Position numbers and translations under genes: made by a program
In this document: positions 8,965 through 17,891 of the stretch, piece by piece
How positions within the stretch are numbered: the first letter of the stretch is position 1
How the letters are laid out: the number at the start of each line of letters is the position of its first letter
From: Rhodocyclaceae bacterium
Lineage (GTDB): Bacteria; Pseudomonadota; Gammaproteobacteria; Burkholderiales; Rhodocyclaceae
Length of the DNA stretch: 64,000 nucleotides
NCBI GenBank assembly: GCA_020445785.1
Contig: JAGRFZ010000154.1
Span: forward strand, 1-64,000
Reading direction: 5' to 3'
Notes under the pieces: model-generated
What the model saw: the letters and a program-made list of their open reading frames with translations, nothing else
Told to the model about the DNA's origin: nothing
Databases searched by the model: none

Positions 8965-10311
8965 TCAGTTCAGGCGCTCGGCGCGGGCTGCCGCAAGGGC
9001 GTCGCGCACTTCGCCCACCGTGGCTTCGAGCTGTTCGGGGCGGTGCGAGGCGGTCACGAAGAAGCGCAGTCGCGAGGCCTCCTCCGGTACCGCCGGATAG
9101 AGCATCGGCTGGACGTTGATGCCGCGCCGGAACAGACGCTCGGCCACCTTCAGGCAGTGGATGGAATTGCCGATCACGACCGGCACGATCGGCGAGTCAT
9201 GGCTGGGCCCGGTGTCGAGACCGGCGTCCTGCGCCAGCCGCAGGAACAGCGCGCTGTTGGCGCGCAAGCGCTCGACCCGCCCGGGCTGGGCGGTGAGCTT
9301 GTTCACCGCAGCCAGCGCGGCGGCGCTGTTGGCCGGCGACAGACCGACGCTGTAGAGCACGCCGCCCGGCGCGAAGTAGCGCAGGTTCATGGTCAGCGCG
9401 GCGCTGCCGGCGATGTAGCCGCCGCAACTCGCAAAGGACTTGCTGAGGGTGCCCATCAGGATGTCGATCTCCGACGCCGCCACCCCGAAGTGCTCCGCGA
9501 TGCCGCGCCCGCCGGCGCCCAGGGTGCCCGCCGAGTGGGCCTCATCGACCATCAGCAAGGCCTTGTAGCGCTTCTTCAGGGCAATCAGCCGGGGCAGGTC
9601 GGGGATGTCGCCATCCATGCTGAAGACGCCCTCGGTGACGATGCAGGCGCGCTCGTGACGACCGCGGTTTTCCGCCAGCAGCGACTCCAGGGCGTCGAGG
9701 TCGTTGTGGGGAAAGCTGATGCGACGGGCGCCGGAGAGCTTGCAGCCGGTGACCCCGCTGTTGTGGGTGAGGCTGTCGTGGAGCAGCAGGTCCTTGGGAC
9801 CGAACAAATAGCCCAGGGTGCTGACGTTGGTGCCGTAGCCGCTGACGAACACCACCGCATCCTCGGTGCCGTGGAAGCGCGCGAGGGCGGCTTCGAGTTC
9901 CGCGTGCAGCGGGATCTCCCCCGACACGATGCGGCTCGCCGACACCGAGGTGCCGTAGCAGTCGATCGCATGCTTGGCTGCCGCCGCGACTTCGACGTCT
10001 CCCGACAGGCCGACATAGTTGTAGCCGGAGAAATTGATGTAGTCGGCATCTCCGATGCGCAAGGTGTCGCGGCTGACGTCCGAGTGGCACTTGAAGTAGG
10101 GGTTGGCGACCTGTATGCGCGCCATCGTCTCGCGCTGGGCCATCAGGGTCTTGTAGGCGGGCCAAAGCTCGAAGCGGGTGTATTCGTCGGGGATGTCGGC
10201 CAGCGCCCGGCCGGCGCCCTCGGCCGCGCCGGCCGTCATCGTTTTCTGCTTGAGCAGGTCGCGCACCTTGGCGCGCTTCTCTTCCATGGTGAGGGTCATG
10301 TCGTGTTCCAT
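8965..10311 (-). CDS. PLP-dependent alpha-oxoamine synthase
   Basis: A 448-residue fold-type I PLP enzyme of the AOS family (8-amino-7-oxononanoate synthase, 2-amino-3-ketobutyrate ligase, serine palmitoyltransferase). Visible signatures are SGYNYVGLSGD, HDSLTHNSG, VDEAHSAGTLG (Asp256, His259) and LSKSFASCGGY with the Schiff-base lysine at about 291. An N-terminal extension of about 70 residues precedes the core. Members condense an acyl thioester with an amino acid and lose CO2, giving an alpha-amino ketone. It begins 19 nt after a PKS that lacks a thioesterase, so it probably takes the chain from that ACP. Start is ATG at 10311; ATG at 10299, with GGA seven bases upstream, is an alternative. 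The amino-acid substrate cannot be read. Confidence 0.88.
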   Translation of the reverse strand: MEHDMTLTMEEKRAKVRDLLKQKTMTAGAAEGAGRALADIPDEYTRFELWPAYKTLMAQRETMARIQVANPYFKCHSDVSRDTLRIGDADYINFSGYNYVGLSGDVEVAAAAKHAIDCYGTSVSASRIVSGEIPLHAELEAALARFHGTEDAVVFVSGYGTNVSTLGYLFGPKDLLLHDSLTHNSGVTGCKLSGARRISFPHNDLDALESLLAENRGRHERACIVTEGVFSMDGDIPDLPRLIALKKRYKALLMVDEAHSAGTLGAGGRGIAEHFGVAASEIDILMGTLSKSFASCGGYIAGSAALTMNLRYFAPGGVLYSVGLSPANSAAALAAVNKLTAQPGRVERLRANSALFLRLAQDAGLDTGPSHDSPIVPVVIGNSIHCLKVAERLFRRGINVQPMLYPAVPEEASRLRFFVTASHRPEQLEATVGEVRDALAAARAERLN

Positions 10312-10330
10312 CGGGCAGGTGTGGTTCGAT

Positions 10331-13300
10331 TCAAGCCGCCGATTCGGCGAGCAGGCGGTCGAGTTCGGCTTCGCTGAGGGCGTCCACATCGACCTCCGGC
10401 GCTGTGGCATCGTCACCGGCGCCGGCGATGCCCAACCGCGCCAACACGGCCGCGGCGAACTCGGCGATCGACTGGCCTCGCATCAGTTCGAGGGTGGAGA
10501 ACTCGACGCCGAAGGACATCTCGAGGCCGACCTGGAGATCGACCGCCATCAGCGAATCGAAGCCCAGGTCGTTGAGGCGGCGGCTCCCATCGATGCGCTC
10601 GGCCGGCATGCGCAGGACCTCGGCCAGCTGCGCCACCAGCATCTCGCCGACCAGATCGAGCCGATCGGCTTCCGGTAGCGACTGCAGGATGTCTCGCAAG
10701 CTGTCGTCACCCTCGGCGGCGCCCTTTCCGGTGAGGTGCGCAAAGCGCAGGGACCGCGCGCCATGGGGCTCGCTGCGGCCCCAGCGCGGCCAGTCCACAT
10801 CCATGATCGCGATGTGCACCGGCGCCTCGCGCATGGCCGTGGTGAGGCCGTGCAAGGCGGTTCGCAATGGCATCAGCGCCATGCCGATGTTTTCGAGGTG
10901 GCGTTGGACGTCCGGGTCGCTGGCGGCCATGCCGACCTCGGCCAGGGCACCCCAGTTGATGGAAGTCGCGGCCAGGCCGCAGGCCCGCCGGTGGGCGGCA
11001 AAGGCATCGAGAAAGGCGTTCGCGGCCACGTAGTTGGCCTGGCGGGAGTTTCCGATCACTGCCGACGCCGACGAGAACAGCACGAAGTGTCGAGCGTGGA
11101 TGCCGTGGCCTTCGAGCGCGGCGTGCAGGTTCCAGGCGCCGCCGACCTTGGGCGCCAGCACCCGGGCGAAGCTCGCCGCGTCGAGGCCGGCGATGGCATC
11201 GTCTTCGAGCACACCGGCGGCGTGGAAGAGGCTGCAGTCGGCCACGCCCTGGGCCCGCAGGTCGGCGAACAAGGCATCGACCGCCGCCGGGTCGGCGACG
11301 TCGAGCTTCGCCTCGACCACCGTCACGCCCTCTGCCCGCCAAGCCGCGAGCGTACGACGGACCTCTTCGGAACGGGCGCCGGAACGACCGGTCAGCACAA
11401 GACGGCGCGTACCCTTCGCCACCAAGTGGGTGGCCACGGCGAAGCCGAAGCCGCCGAAACCGCCGGTGACGACGGCGGTCGTGACGGCATCGGCGTCGAT
11501 CGACGGCGTCGGCACGGCGGCGGTCGTGCCGCCCATGTCGAGGGCGCACCAGCCTTCGACGGCCGGCCCCTCGAGCCTGCCTGCGACCAATTGGTCGGCG
11601 CCCAGCACGGCGGTCGCGGCGTCGCGGCGGGCCAGCTCGGAGACGAGGTCGGCATGGGCGCCGGCGTCGCGCACGTCCAGCTCGAGCAGATCGACGACGT
11701 GGACCTCGCGGGCGCCGTCGGCCAACCGCAGACAGGCGGCGACATGCGCCCGCGACGGCGCCGAGGCGAGGATCACGACCCGGCTGCGGGGCGACATCGG
11801 GATGCGGTGCTCGACCGGCTCGCCCGGGCGATCGCAGAACACCAGTACATCGATGCCTTCGCCGCCGCCCGCGCTCTCCAGCAAGGCCCCGGCCTCGCAG
11901 CGGGACAGGTCGATGACCCCGTCGGCTGCGCCGGTGTCGGCGACATCGACCGACAGCCCGGCCTCGCGCAGCGCGGCAACCGCCGCCTCGGCGAGCGCGC
12001 CACCGGCACCGAAGACCAGTGCCCGCTCGCCGGCGCGCGCTCGTGCCCGCCGTTCGATGGCCAGACGGACCGGCGCGTCGGTCAAGGCGATGCGCGCCGC
12101 CGCCGGCGAGGGCCTGCCCTGCCCCGGCAGCGCGAAGAGCCGGTCCGCATCGACCCGAATGTGGGACCCGATGCGGCAGCGGCCGCTGCCGGCGACGAGG
12201 TCGCCCACGCCCACGCCCTGCACGTCCGGTCCCACCAGGACGACGCGGCCGCAGAACTCGCGCATGGCCTCCTGGCTGAGCGCGTAGGCCGAACTACCTG
12301 CCGAGACGGCCCGCCCGTCGAGACCGAAGTAAGCCACTTCGACGGTCACCTGGCCCGCCCCCGGTGCCCCCGGGCCGTCGCCGTCCGTGCGCCAGTAGAG
12401 CGTGTCCTGGCGCTGACCGACGGCCTGGCTGTTGCGGGTGCGATCGAGCACCACCCCTGCGGCGGTGCGACGGGGCGCGAGGTGATCGGCGAGGCGCTCG
12501 CGCTCGAGGGCGAGCGCGCCGACGTAATCGACGCGCTGGGAGAAGCGGCACTCGCCGCGCAGGGCAACGGCGTCCTCGGCACGATCCGCCAGCAACTCGG
12601 CGGCGACCTGGCCCACGGCCGGCGCGGAACCGTCGTGGTCGATGCTGGTGCAGGCGAGGGCCGGAAACTCGTTGTGGGCGACCCGCAGGAAGCCGATGCC
12701 GGCCGCGGCTCGAAAGCCATGGACCCGGTCGCCCGGCACGACGGCGCAGGCGTTGCGACTCACGAAGTGGACCCGCGGCGCCGGAGCGGACGCCGGCAGG
12801 CGCCGGAACAACTGCCACAGCCGCGTCGTCAGCGCCACCGTCGCCGCCAGCGGCTCGTCCTCCGTCGCCGCAGCGAAATAAGCGATGCCGGCCAGCCCCG
12901 CGGGTGGGTACTGCTGCACCAGGGCCGCCCAGTCGTCCGCCGTGTCCACCCAGAACAAGGCGCCCTGCCCACCCGCCGGCTGGGCACCGACACCGACCCG
13001 CAGCACCCGCTCGCAGCCGGCCTGTTCCAGCCGGTCGGCCACTGCCGATGCGTCCGTTCCGGGCGCGAAGCCGGCTTCGGCGAGCAGCAGCCATGCGCCG
13101 AGCCGTTGTTCGGCCGGCTCGACCGGCGCGGCGTGCCAGGCCAGGCGGCTGATCCACTTGTCCACCTGGGCTGCCGGCGACGACGCGGCGGAGACCACCG
13201 CGGCGCAGCGGATGCCCTCGACCTCGGCCACCACCGCGCCGTCTTCGGCAAACAGCGTCAGGCTGCCGAGCACGTGATCCGAACCCCGATATTCGATTCG

Positions 13301-16300
13301 GCCGTGACACCACACCCGCCCGGGCACCGGTGCATGGACGCTGACGCGGCGGATCGAGGCCGGCACATAGCCGGTGCCGCCGCCCACGTCGAGGGCCGCC
13401 AGCAGCGCCTGGAAGGCGCCATCGAGCAGCAGGGGATGGATGACGTGGTCGATGTCGTAGCCGTCGGCGGGTTGCGGCAGATCGAGCCGGGCCAGCACCA
13501 CGTCGCCGTCGGCCGCAAGCCAGCCGATGCGCTGGAACTGCGGCCCGTACTGGAGGCCGATGTCCGCCAGCCGCGCATACAGCTCGGGAATTTCGACCGA
13601 TTGCGAATAGCGGGCGCGCAGCAGGTCGAGATCGTCGGCCGCGCGCGCGGCCGACACCCGTGCCAGCGCCATCTCCGCGTGGCGCTGCCAGTCACCGCCG
13701 TCGGCGCCGCGCGAATACAGGCTTACGCGGCGCGAATCGGGCTCGTAGCTCGCCCGCAGCACCCGCTCTTCGGCGGCGGCGAAGACCAGCGGGCTCTGGA
13801 ACGCGGCGTGCTCGACGCAGAAGGGATAGGCGTCGGCACCCACCTCGCGCTGGATACCGAGCGCGGCATCGACGAAGGCGGCGCCGGGCAGCAGGGTCAT
13901 CCCCTGCACGACATGGTCGTGCAGATAGGGCACGTACTGTTCGTTGATGGTGCGCTCCCACGCCACCTCCGGAATCGGGGCGCGGAAGCCGGCCATGCCG
14001 GCGGTCGCCGTTTCCCCGGCCGGGCCCTGATCGGGACGCTCGTCGTGCCACATGCGTTCTCGCTGCCACGGATAGGCCGGCAGCGGGACGAAGCGTGTCG
14101 GCCGCCCTTGCACGCGGGCCCAGTCGATGGCGCACCCCGCCTCGTAGAGGCCGGCGACGGATTTCGCCAACAGCAGCGCTTCGTCCTGTCCGCGGGCCAG
14201 CGTCGACACCACCTGCCCCGGTGTTCGCCCGCGGGTCAGGATCTCGCGCATCGAGCCGCTCAGCACCGGATGGGGGCCGACTTCCAGGAAGACCCGGTGA
14301 CCGTCGGCGATCATTGCGTTCATGGCGTGCATGAAGCGCACCGGCTCGCGCACGTTGTCGGCCCAGTAGGCGGGGGTGCAGGGAACCCCCTCGACCCGGC
14401 CGCCGCTCACCGTCGAATACATCGGGCAGCGGGGTTGCTGCGGCGCGATGCCTTGCAGCGCGTCGATCAGGGGCTGGCGCAGCGGGTCCATGAACTGGCT
14501 GTGGTAGGCCACCTCCACCTGCAGCAGGCGGTTGAACACGCCTTTCACTTCGAGCCGTCCGGCGAGTTCGTGCAACGCGTCGGCTTCGCCGGCGAGGGTC
14601 ACCGCCTTCGGGGCATTGACCGCGGCGATGCAGACGCGCCCGCCCAGCGGGGCGATCAGGCTGGTGGCCTCCGCCTCGGTCAGGCCCACCGCCAGCATCG
14701 CCCCCTGACCGGCGGCACGGGCCTGGACCTGGGAGCGGTGGTAGCTGACGCGAACCGCATCTTCGAGGCCGAGAACCCCCGCAGCGTAGGCCGACGAGAC
14801 CTCGCCGACGCTGTGGCCGACGACCGCTGCCGGTTCGATGCCGCGGGCGCGCAGCACGGCCAGCACACCGGCTTGCACGGCGAAGTTGGCAGGCTGGGCG
14901 ATCTCGGTCCGCCGCATCCGGGAGCTGATCTCGTCGCGGCCCATTTCCTCCAGCAGCGACCAGCCGGCGAGGCTTTGGAAGATCGCGTCCACGCGCTCCA
15001 CCGTCGCCCGATAGACCGGCTCCGCGTCGAACAGTTGCCGGCCCATCGCCCACCACTGGGGCCCCATGCCGGAGAACACGAACACCGGCCGCAGCGCCGC
15101 GTCGCCGCCCGCCGCACGAGGCGCGTCGCCGCCCCCGGCCAGCCAGTCGTCGATCGCCTGCTGGAGGTCCGCGCGGCTGCGGCCGACGAAGGCGGCACGC
15201 TGGGGCAGATGCGCCCGCCGGCTGCCGGCGCAGGCGGCCAGGGCGGCCGGCGGCGCGGGGGGATCGTCCAACAGCCCCCGGAAGCGCAGTACCAGTTCGC
15301 GCAACGCCGGGCCGGAGCGCGCGGACACCGGCAACACGATCGGCGCTGCCGGCGCCGTATCGTCCGCGCGGGGCGCCAGCGGGGGAGCGCTTTCGACGAC
15401 GGCATGGGCGTTGGTGCCGCCGTAGCCGAAGGAATTGATCGCACACAGGATCGGCTCGGTGGCAGGCGGCAGGGGTTCCAGCCTGGTGGCCAGGCGAAGG
15501 CCCAACCGGTCGAAGGGAATCGCCGGATTCGCTTGCTGCAGGTTGGCGATCGGGGGAATCGCCCGGTGGGTGCACACCGCACAGAGCTTGATCAGCCCGG
15601 CGATGCCGGCGGCGGCTTCTAGGTGGCCGATGTTGGCCTTGACCGAGCCTACCACCAGGCGCTCGTCGCCGGCGCGATCCCGCCCCAGCGCCGCTCCCAG
15701 CGCGCTCGCCTCGAGCGGATCGCCGACCGGGGTGCCGGTGCCGTGGGCCTCGACGTAGCGGATCTGGCGGGCATCGACCTGGGCGGCAGCCACCACCGCG
15801 TCGATCAGCGCCTGCTGGGCCGCGGCGTTGGGTACCGTGATGCCGTTGCTGCGCCCGTCCTGGTTGCAGCCGGTGGCACGGATCACCGCGTGGATGCGGT
15901 CGCCGTCGGCCAGCGCGCGCTCCAACGGCTTGACCACCACCATGCCGGCACCCTCGCCGCGGCCGTAGCCGTCGGCCCGCGCATCGAAGGACTTGCTGCG
16001 ACCGTCCGCGGCCAGAAACTGCCCCTTGCACATGGCGATCATGTATTCCGGGCGGAAGATCACGTTGACCCCGCCCACCAGCGCCATCTCGCAGTCGCCG
16101 GCGGCGATCGCGCGGCTGGCCAGGTGCAGGGCCACCAGCGACGACGAGCAGGCGGTGTCGACCGACAGGCTGGGTCCGTGCAGATCCAGGAAATAGGAGA
16201 GCCGGTTGGAGAGAATCGTGGCGGTCGAGCCGGTTGCCGAATGGGCGCCGATGCGGGCGCGGTCGGCGGGGTTCATCTGGGCCAGCAGGTTGTCCAGGGT

Positions 16301-16717
16301 GAAGGCGCCGACGAAGACGCCGGTGCGCGACCCGGCCAGCCGGTCCGGCGCGATGCCGGCGTCTTCGAGGGCTTCCCAGCACACCTCCAGCAGCAGGCGC
16401 TGCTGGGGGTCGATGCGTTCCGCCTCCCGCGGCGAGATGCCGAAAAATTCGAAATCGATGCTGCGGATGTCCTGCTCGAGGAATCCGCCGCGGCGCACGT
16501 ACATCTTGCCCGGCGCGTCCGGGTCGGCGCTGTAGTGGGCCCGCAGGTCCCAGCGCTCAGGGGGCACTTCGCGCACGCCGTCGCGGCCCTGGCTGAGCAG
16601 GTCCCAGTAGGAATCGAGATCGATGACACCGCCGGGCAGGCGGCAGCCGATGCCGACGATGGCCAGGGGCTGGGCGGAGGTGGCGCCCGCTCGGGGCTTG
16701 GGGTCGGTTCGAGTCAC
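10331..16717 (-). CDS. Type I polyketide synthase, KS-AT-DH-(degenerate ER)-KR-ACP
   Basis: A 2128-residue single module. The KS (17-440) keeps Cys190 (DTACSSS), His325 (EAHGTGT) and His365 (NIGHLE). The AT (545-850) has GHSVG with Ser636 and VAYHS around His739, closer to malonyl- than methylmalonyl-type. The DH (920-1180) has HVVQGMTLLP starting at His935 and HPLLLDGAF with Asp1099. A structural KR part and a worn ER-like region (about 1390-1650, FGAGGALAEA where a dinucleotide site is expected) follow. The KR has GGFGGFG and NYVAANAF, and the ACP has GFDSL with Ser2055. There is no thioesterase or reductase, and the tail ends LSEAELDRLLAES. Start is GTG with GGAGA six bases upstream. A single module in a lipid-export operon suggests iterative use. 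Confidence 0.93.
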   Translation of the reverse strand: MTRTDPKPRAGATSAQPLAIVGIGCRLPGGVIDLDSYWDLLSQGRDGVREVPPERWDLRAHYSADPDAPGKMYVRRGGFLEQDIRSIDFEFFGISPREAERIDPQQRLLLEVCWEALEDAGIAPDRLAGSRTGVFVGAFTLDNLLAQMNPADRARIGAHSATGSTATILSNRLSYFLDLHGPSLSVDTACSSSLVALHLASRAIAAGDCEMALVGGVNVIFRPEYMIAMCKGQFLAADGRSKSFDARADGYGRGEGAGMVVVKPLERALADGDRIHAVIRATGCNQDGRSNGITVPNAAAQQALIDAVVAAAQVDARQIRYVEAHGTGTPVGDPLEASALGAALGRDRAGDERLVVGSVKANIGHLEAAAGIAGLIKLCAVCTHRAIPPIANLQQANPAIPFDRLGLRLATRLEPLPPATEPILCAINSFGYGGTNAHAVVESAPPLAPRADDTAPAAPIVLPVSARSGPALRELVLRFRGLLDDPPAPPAALAACAGSRRAHLPQRAAFVGRSRADLQQAIDDWLAGGGDAPRAAGGDAALRPVFVFSGMGPQWWAMGRQLFDAEPVYRATVERVDAIFQSLAGWSLLEEMGRDEISSRMRRTEIAQPANFAVQAGVLAVLRARGIEPAAVVGHSVGEVSSAYAAGVLGLEDAVRVSYHRSQVQARAAGQGAMLAVGLTEAEATSLIAPLGGRVCIAAVNAPKAVTLAGEADALHELAGRLEVKGVFNRLLQVEVAYHSQFMDPLRQPLIDALQGIAPQQPRCPMYSTVSGGRVEGVPCTPAYWADNVREPVRFMHAMNAMIADGHRVFLEVGPHPVLSGSMREILTRGRTPGQVVSTLARGQDEALLLAKSVAGLYEAGCAIDWARVQGRPTRFVPLPAYPWQRERMWHDERPDQGPAGETATAGMAGFRAPIPEVAWERTINEQYVPYLHDHVVQGMTLLPGAAFVDAALGIQREVGADAYPFCVEHAAFQSPLVFAAAEERVLRASYEPDSRRVSLYSRGADGGDWQRHAEMALARVSAARAADDLDLLRARYSQSVEIPELYARLADIGLQYGPQFQRIGWLAADGDVVLARLDLPQPADGYDIDHVIHPLLLDGAFQALLAALDVGGGTGYVPASIRRVSVHAPVPGRVWCHGRIEYRGSDHVLGSLTLFAEDGAVVAEVEGIRCAAVVSAASSPAAQVDKWISRLAWHAAPVEPAEQRLGAWLLLAEAGFAPGTDASAVADRLEQAGCERVLRVGVGAQPAGGQGALFWVDTADDWAALVQQYPPAGLAGIAYFAAATEDEPLAATVALTTRLWQLFRRLPASAPAPRVHFVSRNACAVVPGDRVHGFRAAAGIGFLRVAHNEFPALACTSIDHDGSAPAVGQVAAELLADRAEDAVALRGECRFSQRVDYVGALALERERLADHLAPRRTAAGVVLDRTRNSQAVGQRQDTLYWRTDGDGPGAPGAGQVTVEVAYFGLDGRAVSAGSSAYALSQEAMREFCGRVVLVGPDVQGVGVGDLVAGSGRCRIGSHIRVDADRLFALPGQGRPSPAAARIALTDAPVRLAIERRARARAGERALVFGAGGALAEAAVAALREAGLSVDVADTGAADGVIDLSRCEAGALLESAGGGEGIDVLVFCDRPGEPVEHRIPMSPRSRVVILASAPSRAHVAACLRLADGAREVHVVDLLELDVRDAGAHADLVSELARRDAATAVLGADQLVAGRLEGPAVEGWCALDMGGTTAAVPTPSIDADAVTTAVVTGGFGGFGFAVATHLVAKGTRRLVLTGRSGARSEEVRRTLAAWRAEGVTVVEAKLDVADPAAVDALFADLRAQGVADCSLFHAAGVLEDDAIAGLDAASFARVLAPKVGGAWNLHAALEGHGIHARHFVLFSSASAVIGNSRQANYVAANAFLDAFAAHRRACGLAATSINWGALAEVGMAASDPDVQRHLENIGMALMPLRTALHGLTTAMREAPVHIAIMDVDWPRWGRSEPHGARSLRFAHLTGKGAAEGDDSLRDILQSLPEADRLDLVGEMLVAQLAEVLRMPAERIDGSRRLNDLGFDSLMAVDLQVGLEMSFGVEFSTLELMRGQSIAEFAAAVLARLGIAGAGDDATAPEVDVDALSEAELDRLLAESAA

Positions 16718-16807
16718 GGTGGGTCTCCGAAAGACAAGGCGGGGCCGTGCGCAGACGCGCCCGCGACGGGCGCTGGCCTGCGTGGCGGCGAAATCGGGTG
16801 GGCCGGT

Positions 16808-17602
16808 CTAGGCGAGGGCGGCGGCCGGGGCCGCGGCGGGTCGGCCGCGGCAGGCCGGAATCGCGAGCAGATCGAGCAAGGCGGCGGTGAATTCCATCGT
16901 GCCGCGGGGACTGCGGGGCTGCGGGCGCGCCAGCAACCACGATTCGTCGCGCTCGAAATGGATCGCCTCGATCCGCCCCTGGCGCGGCGCGATGTGGGTG
17001 CTGTTGAGCGAAACCCGGGCGAACTCCGGGTTGTTCGCCAGGCTGTGGAGAAAGGCCTCGCCGGCATCGATCGAGGCCGACGCGCCGGCCCCGTCGTTCG
17101 CCGCCGACAGCAGCCAGATGGCGCCGCCACGTTGCGCGAGGTGGCGCGCGCAGGTGGCGACGTCGGCCAGCATGGCCGCATCCGGAATAGCGGCCTCAGG
17201 CTGCTCTCGCCCGGCGCCGTCACCGACCTCCGGGGCGGGGCCGCCGGGGCGCGGCTTCATCAGGTCGATGACCACCACGTCGAAGGGACCGCGTTCCTTC
17301 AAGACCGACTCGACGTGGTCGCGCCCCAGGTACGGAAAATGGACCTCGGTACAGGGAAAGCACTCGTCCTCGCAGCCGCCGAGCCCGAGTGCCGAGTATT
17401 GTGCCAGGCTCGACTGGGCGACCACGTGATGGCCGCGCTGGCACAGCAGCAGCCCCAACTGGCACGAGAGATCGCTGGCGAAGCGGGCCAGCAAGACCCT
17501 GGGGCGGTCTGCCTCCGCGGTAATCGCCGATCGACTGCCCGGCGTGTTTTTGTGGAGGACTCGCGAGATGTCGCCGGGATGGGCGTTGGCTTGGGTTTGC
17601 AT
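16808..17602 (-). CDS. Rossmann-like protein of unknown function, first gene of the PKS operon
   Basis: A 264-residue soluble protein. RPRVLLARFASDLSCQLGLLL followed by QRGHHVVAQSS looks like the first beta-alpha-beta unit of a Rossmann fold, and FDVVVIDLMKP (about residue 110) and GGAIWLLSAAND (about 170) look like further core strands. The classical GxGxxG is not intact. Four cysteines cluster in the first half (QRGHHVV to CEDECFPCTEVHF). It resembles the NAD-dependent epimerase/reductase class only loosely. It precedes the PKS by 90 nt on the same strand. A reductase acting on the PKS product is conceivable but unproven. ATG at 17602 was taken; an ATG 19 codons upstream has no better ribosome site. 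Confidence 0.6.
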   Translation of the reverse strand: MQTQANAHPGDISRVLHKNTPGSRSAITAEADRPRVLLARFASDLSCQLGLLLCQRGHHVVAQSSLAQYSALGLGGCEDECFPCTEVHFPYLGRDHVESVLKERGPFDVVVIDLMKPRPGGPAPEVGDGAGREQPEAAIPDAAMLADVATCARHLAQRGGAIWLLSAANDGAGASASIDAGEAFLHSLANNPEFARVSLNSTHIAPRQGRIEAIHFERDESWLLARPQPRSPRGTMEFTAALLDLLAIPACRGRPAAAPAAALA

Positions 17603-17891
17603 GGCTGCCTGCTCAGGTCGAATGTCACGGGGCCAGTCTAGGCAGTGGGCGTTCGTCAACCATGTGTCTTATTCCCAAAGCGCATGTGACGCGGTGCACT
17701 TGACGAGTTTTCGGAAGCCTGGAAACGCTTGATGCCAAGCGCATTGACCGTGCCGCGCGCTACACTCCGTCCGGCGACCGATCGCGCACCCGCTTCCGGC
17801 AGGCGATCGGCCCCCGGGGCGGTCACGTAGACCGCCCACCCGACAAGGCCCGACAGCGAATCCCCGCTTCTTCCGGATGGAGAACGACAAG
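17603..17891. promoter_or_regulatory. Divergent intergenic region between the PKS operon and the patatin gene
   Basis: This 289-base region separates two genes that start away from each other, so it should hold promoters for both the seven-gene operon (minus) and the patatin gene (plus). On the plus strand TTGACG (about 17700) and TTGACC (about 17744) look like -35 elements, and TACACT (17761-17766) like a -10 element, but the spacings do not fit any pair. It is less GC-rich than the genes around it. No operator palindrome is obvious. Confidence 0.4.

Noticed and set aside
10736..15622. A 1628-codon open frame opposite to the PKS
   Set aside because: It runs antisense within the PKS and has low-complexity Arg/Gly/Ala composition. 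Such frames arise in GC-rich genes because stop codons are rare in the complementary strand.
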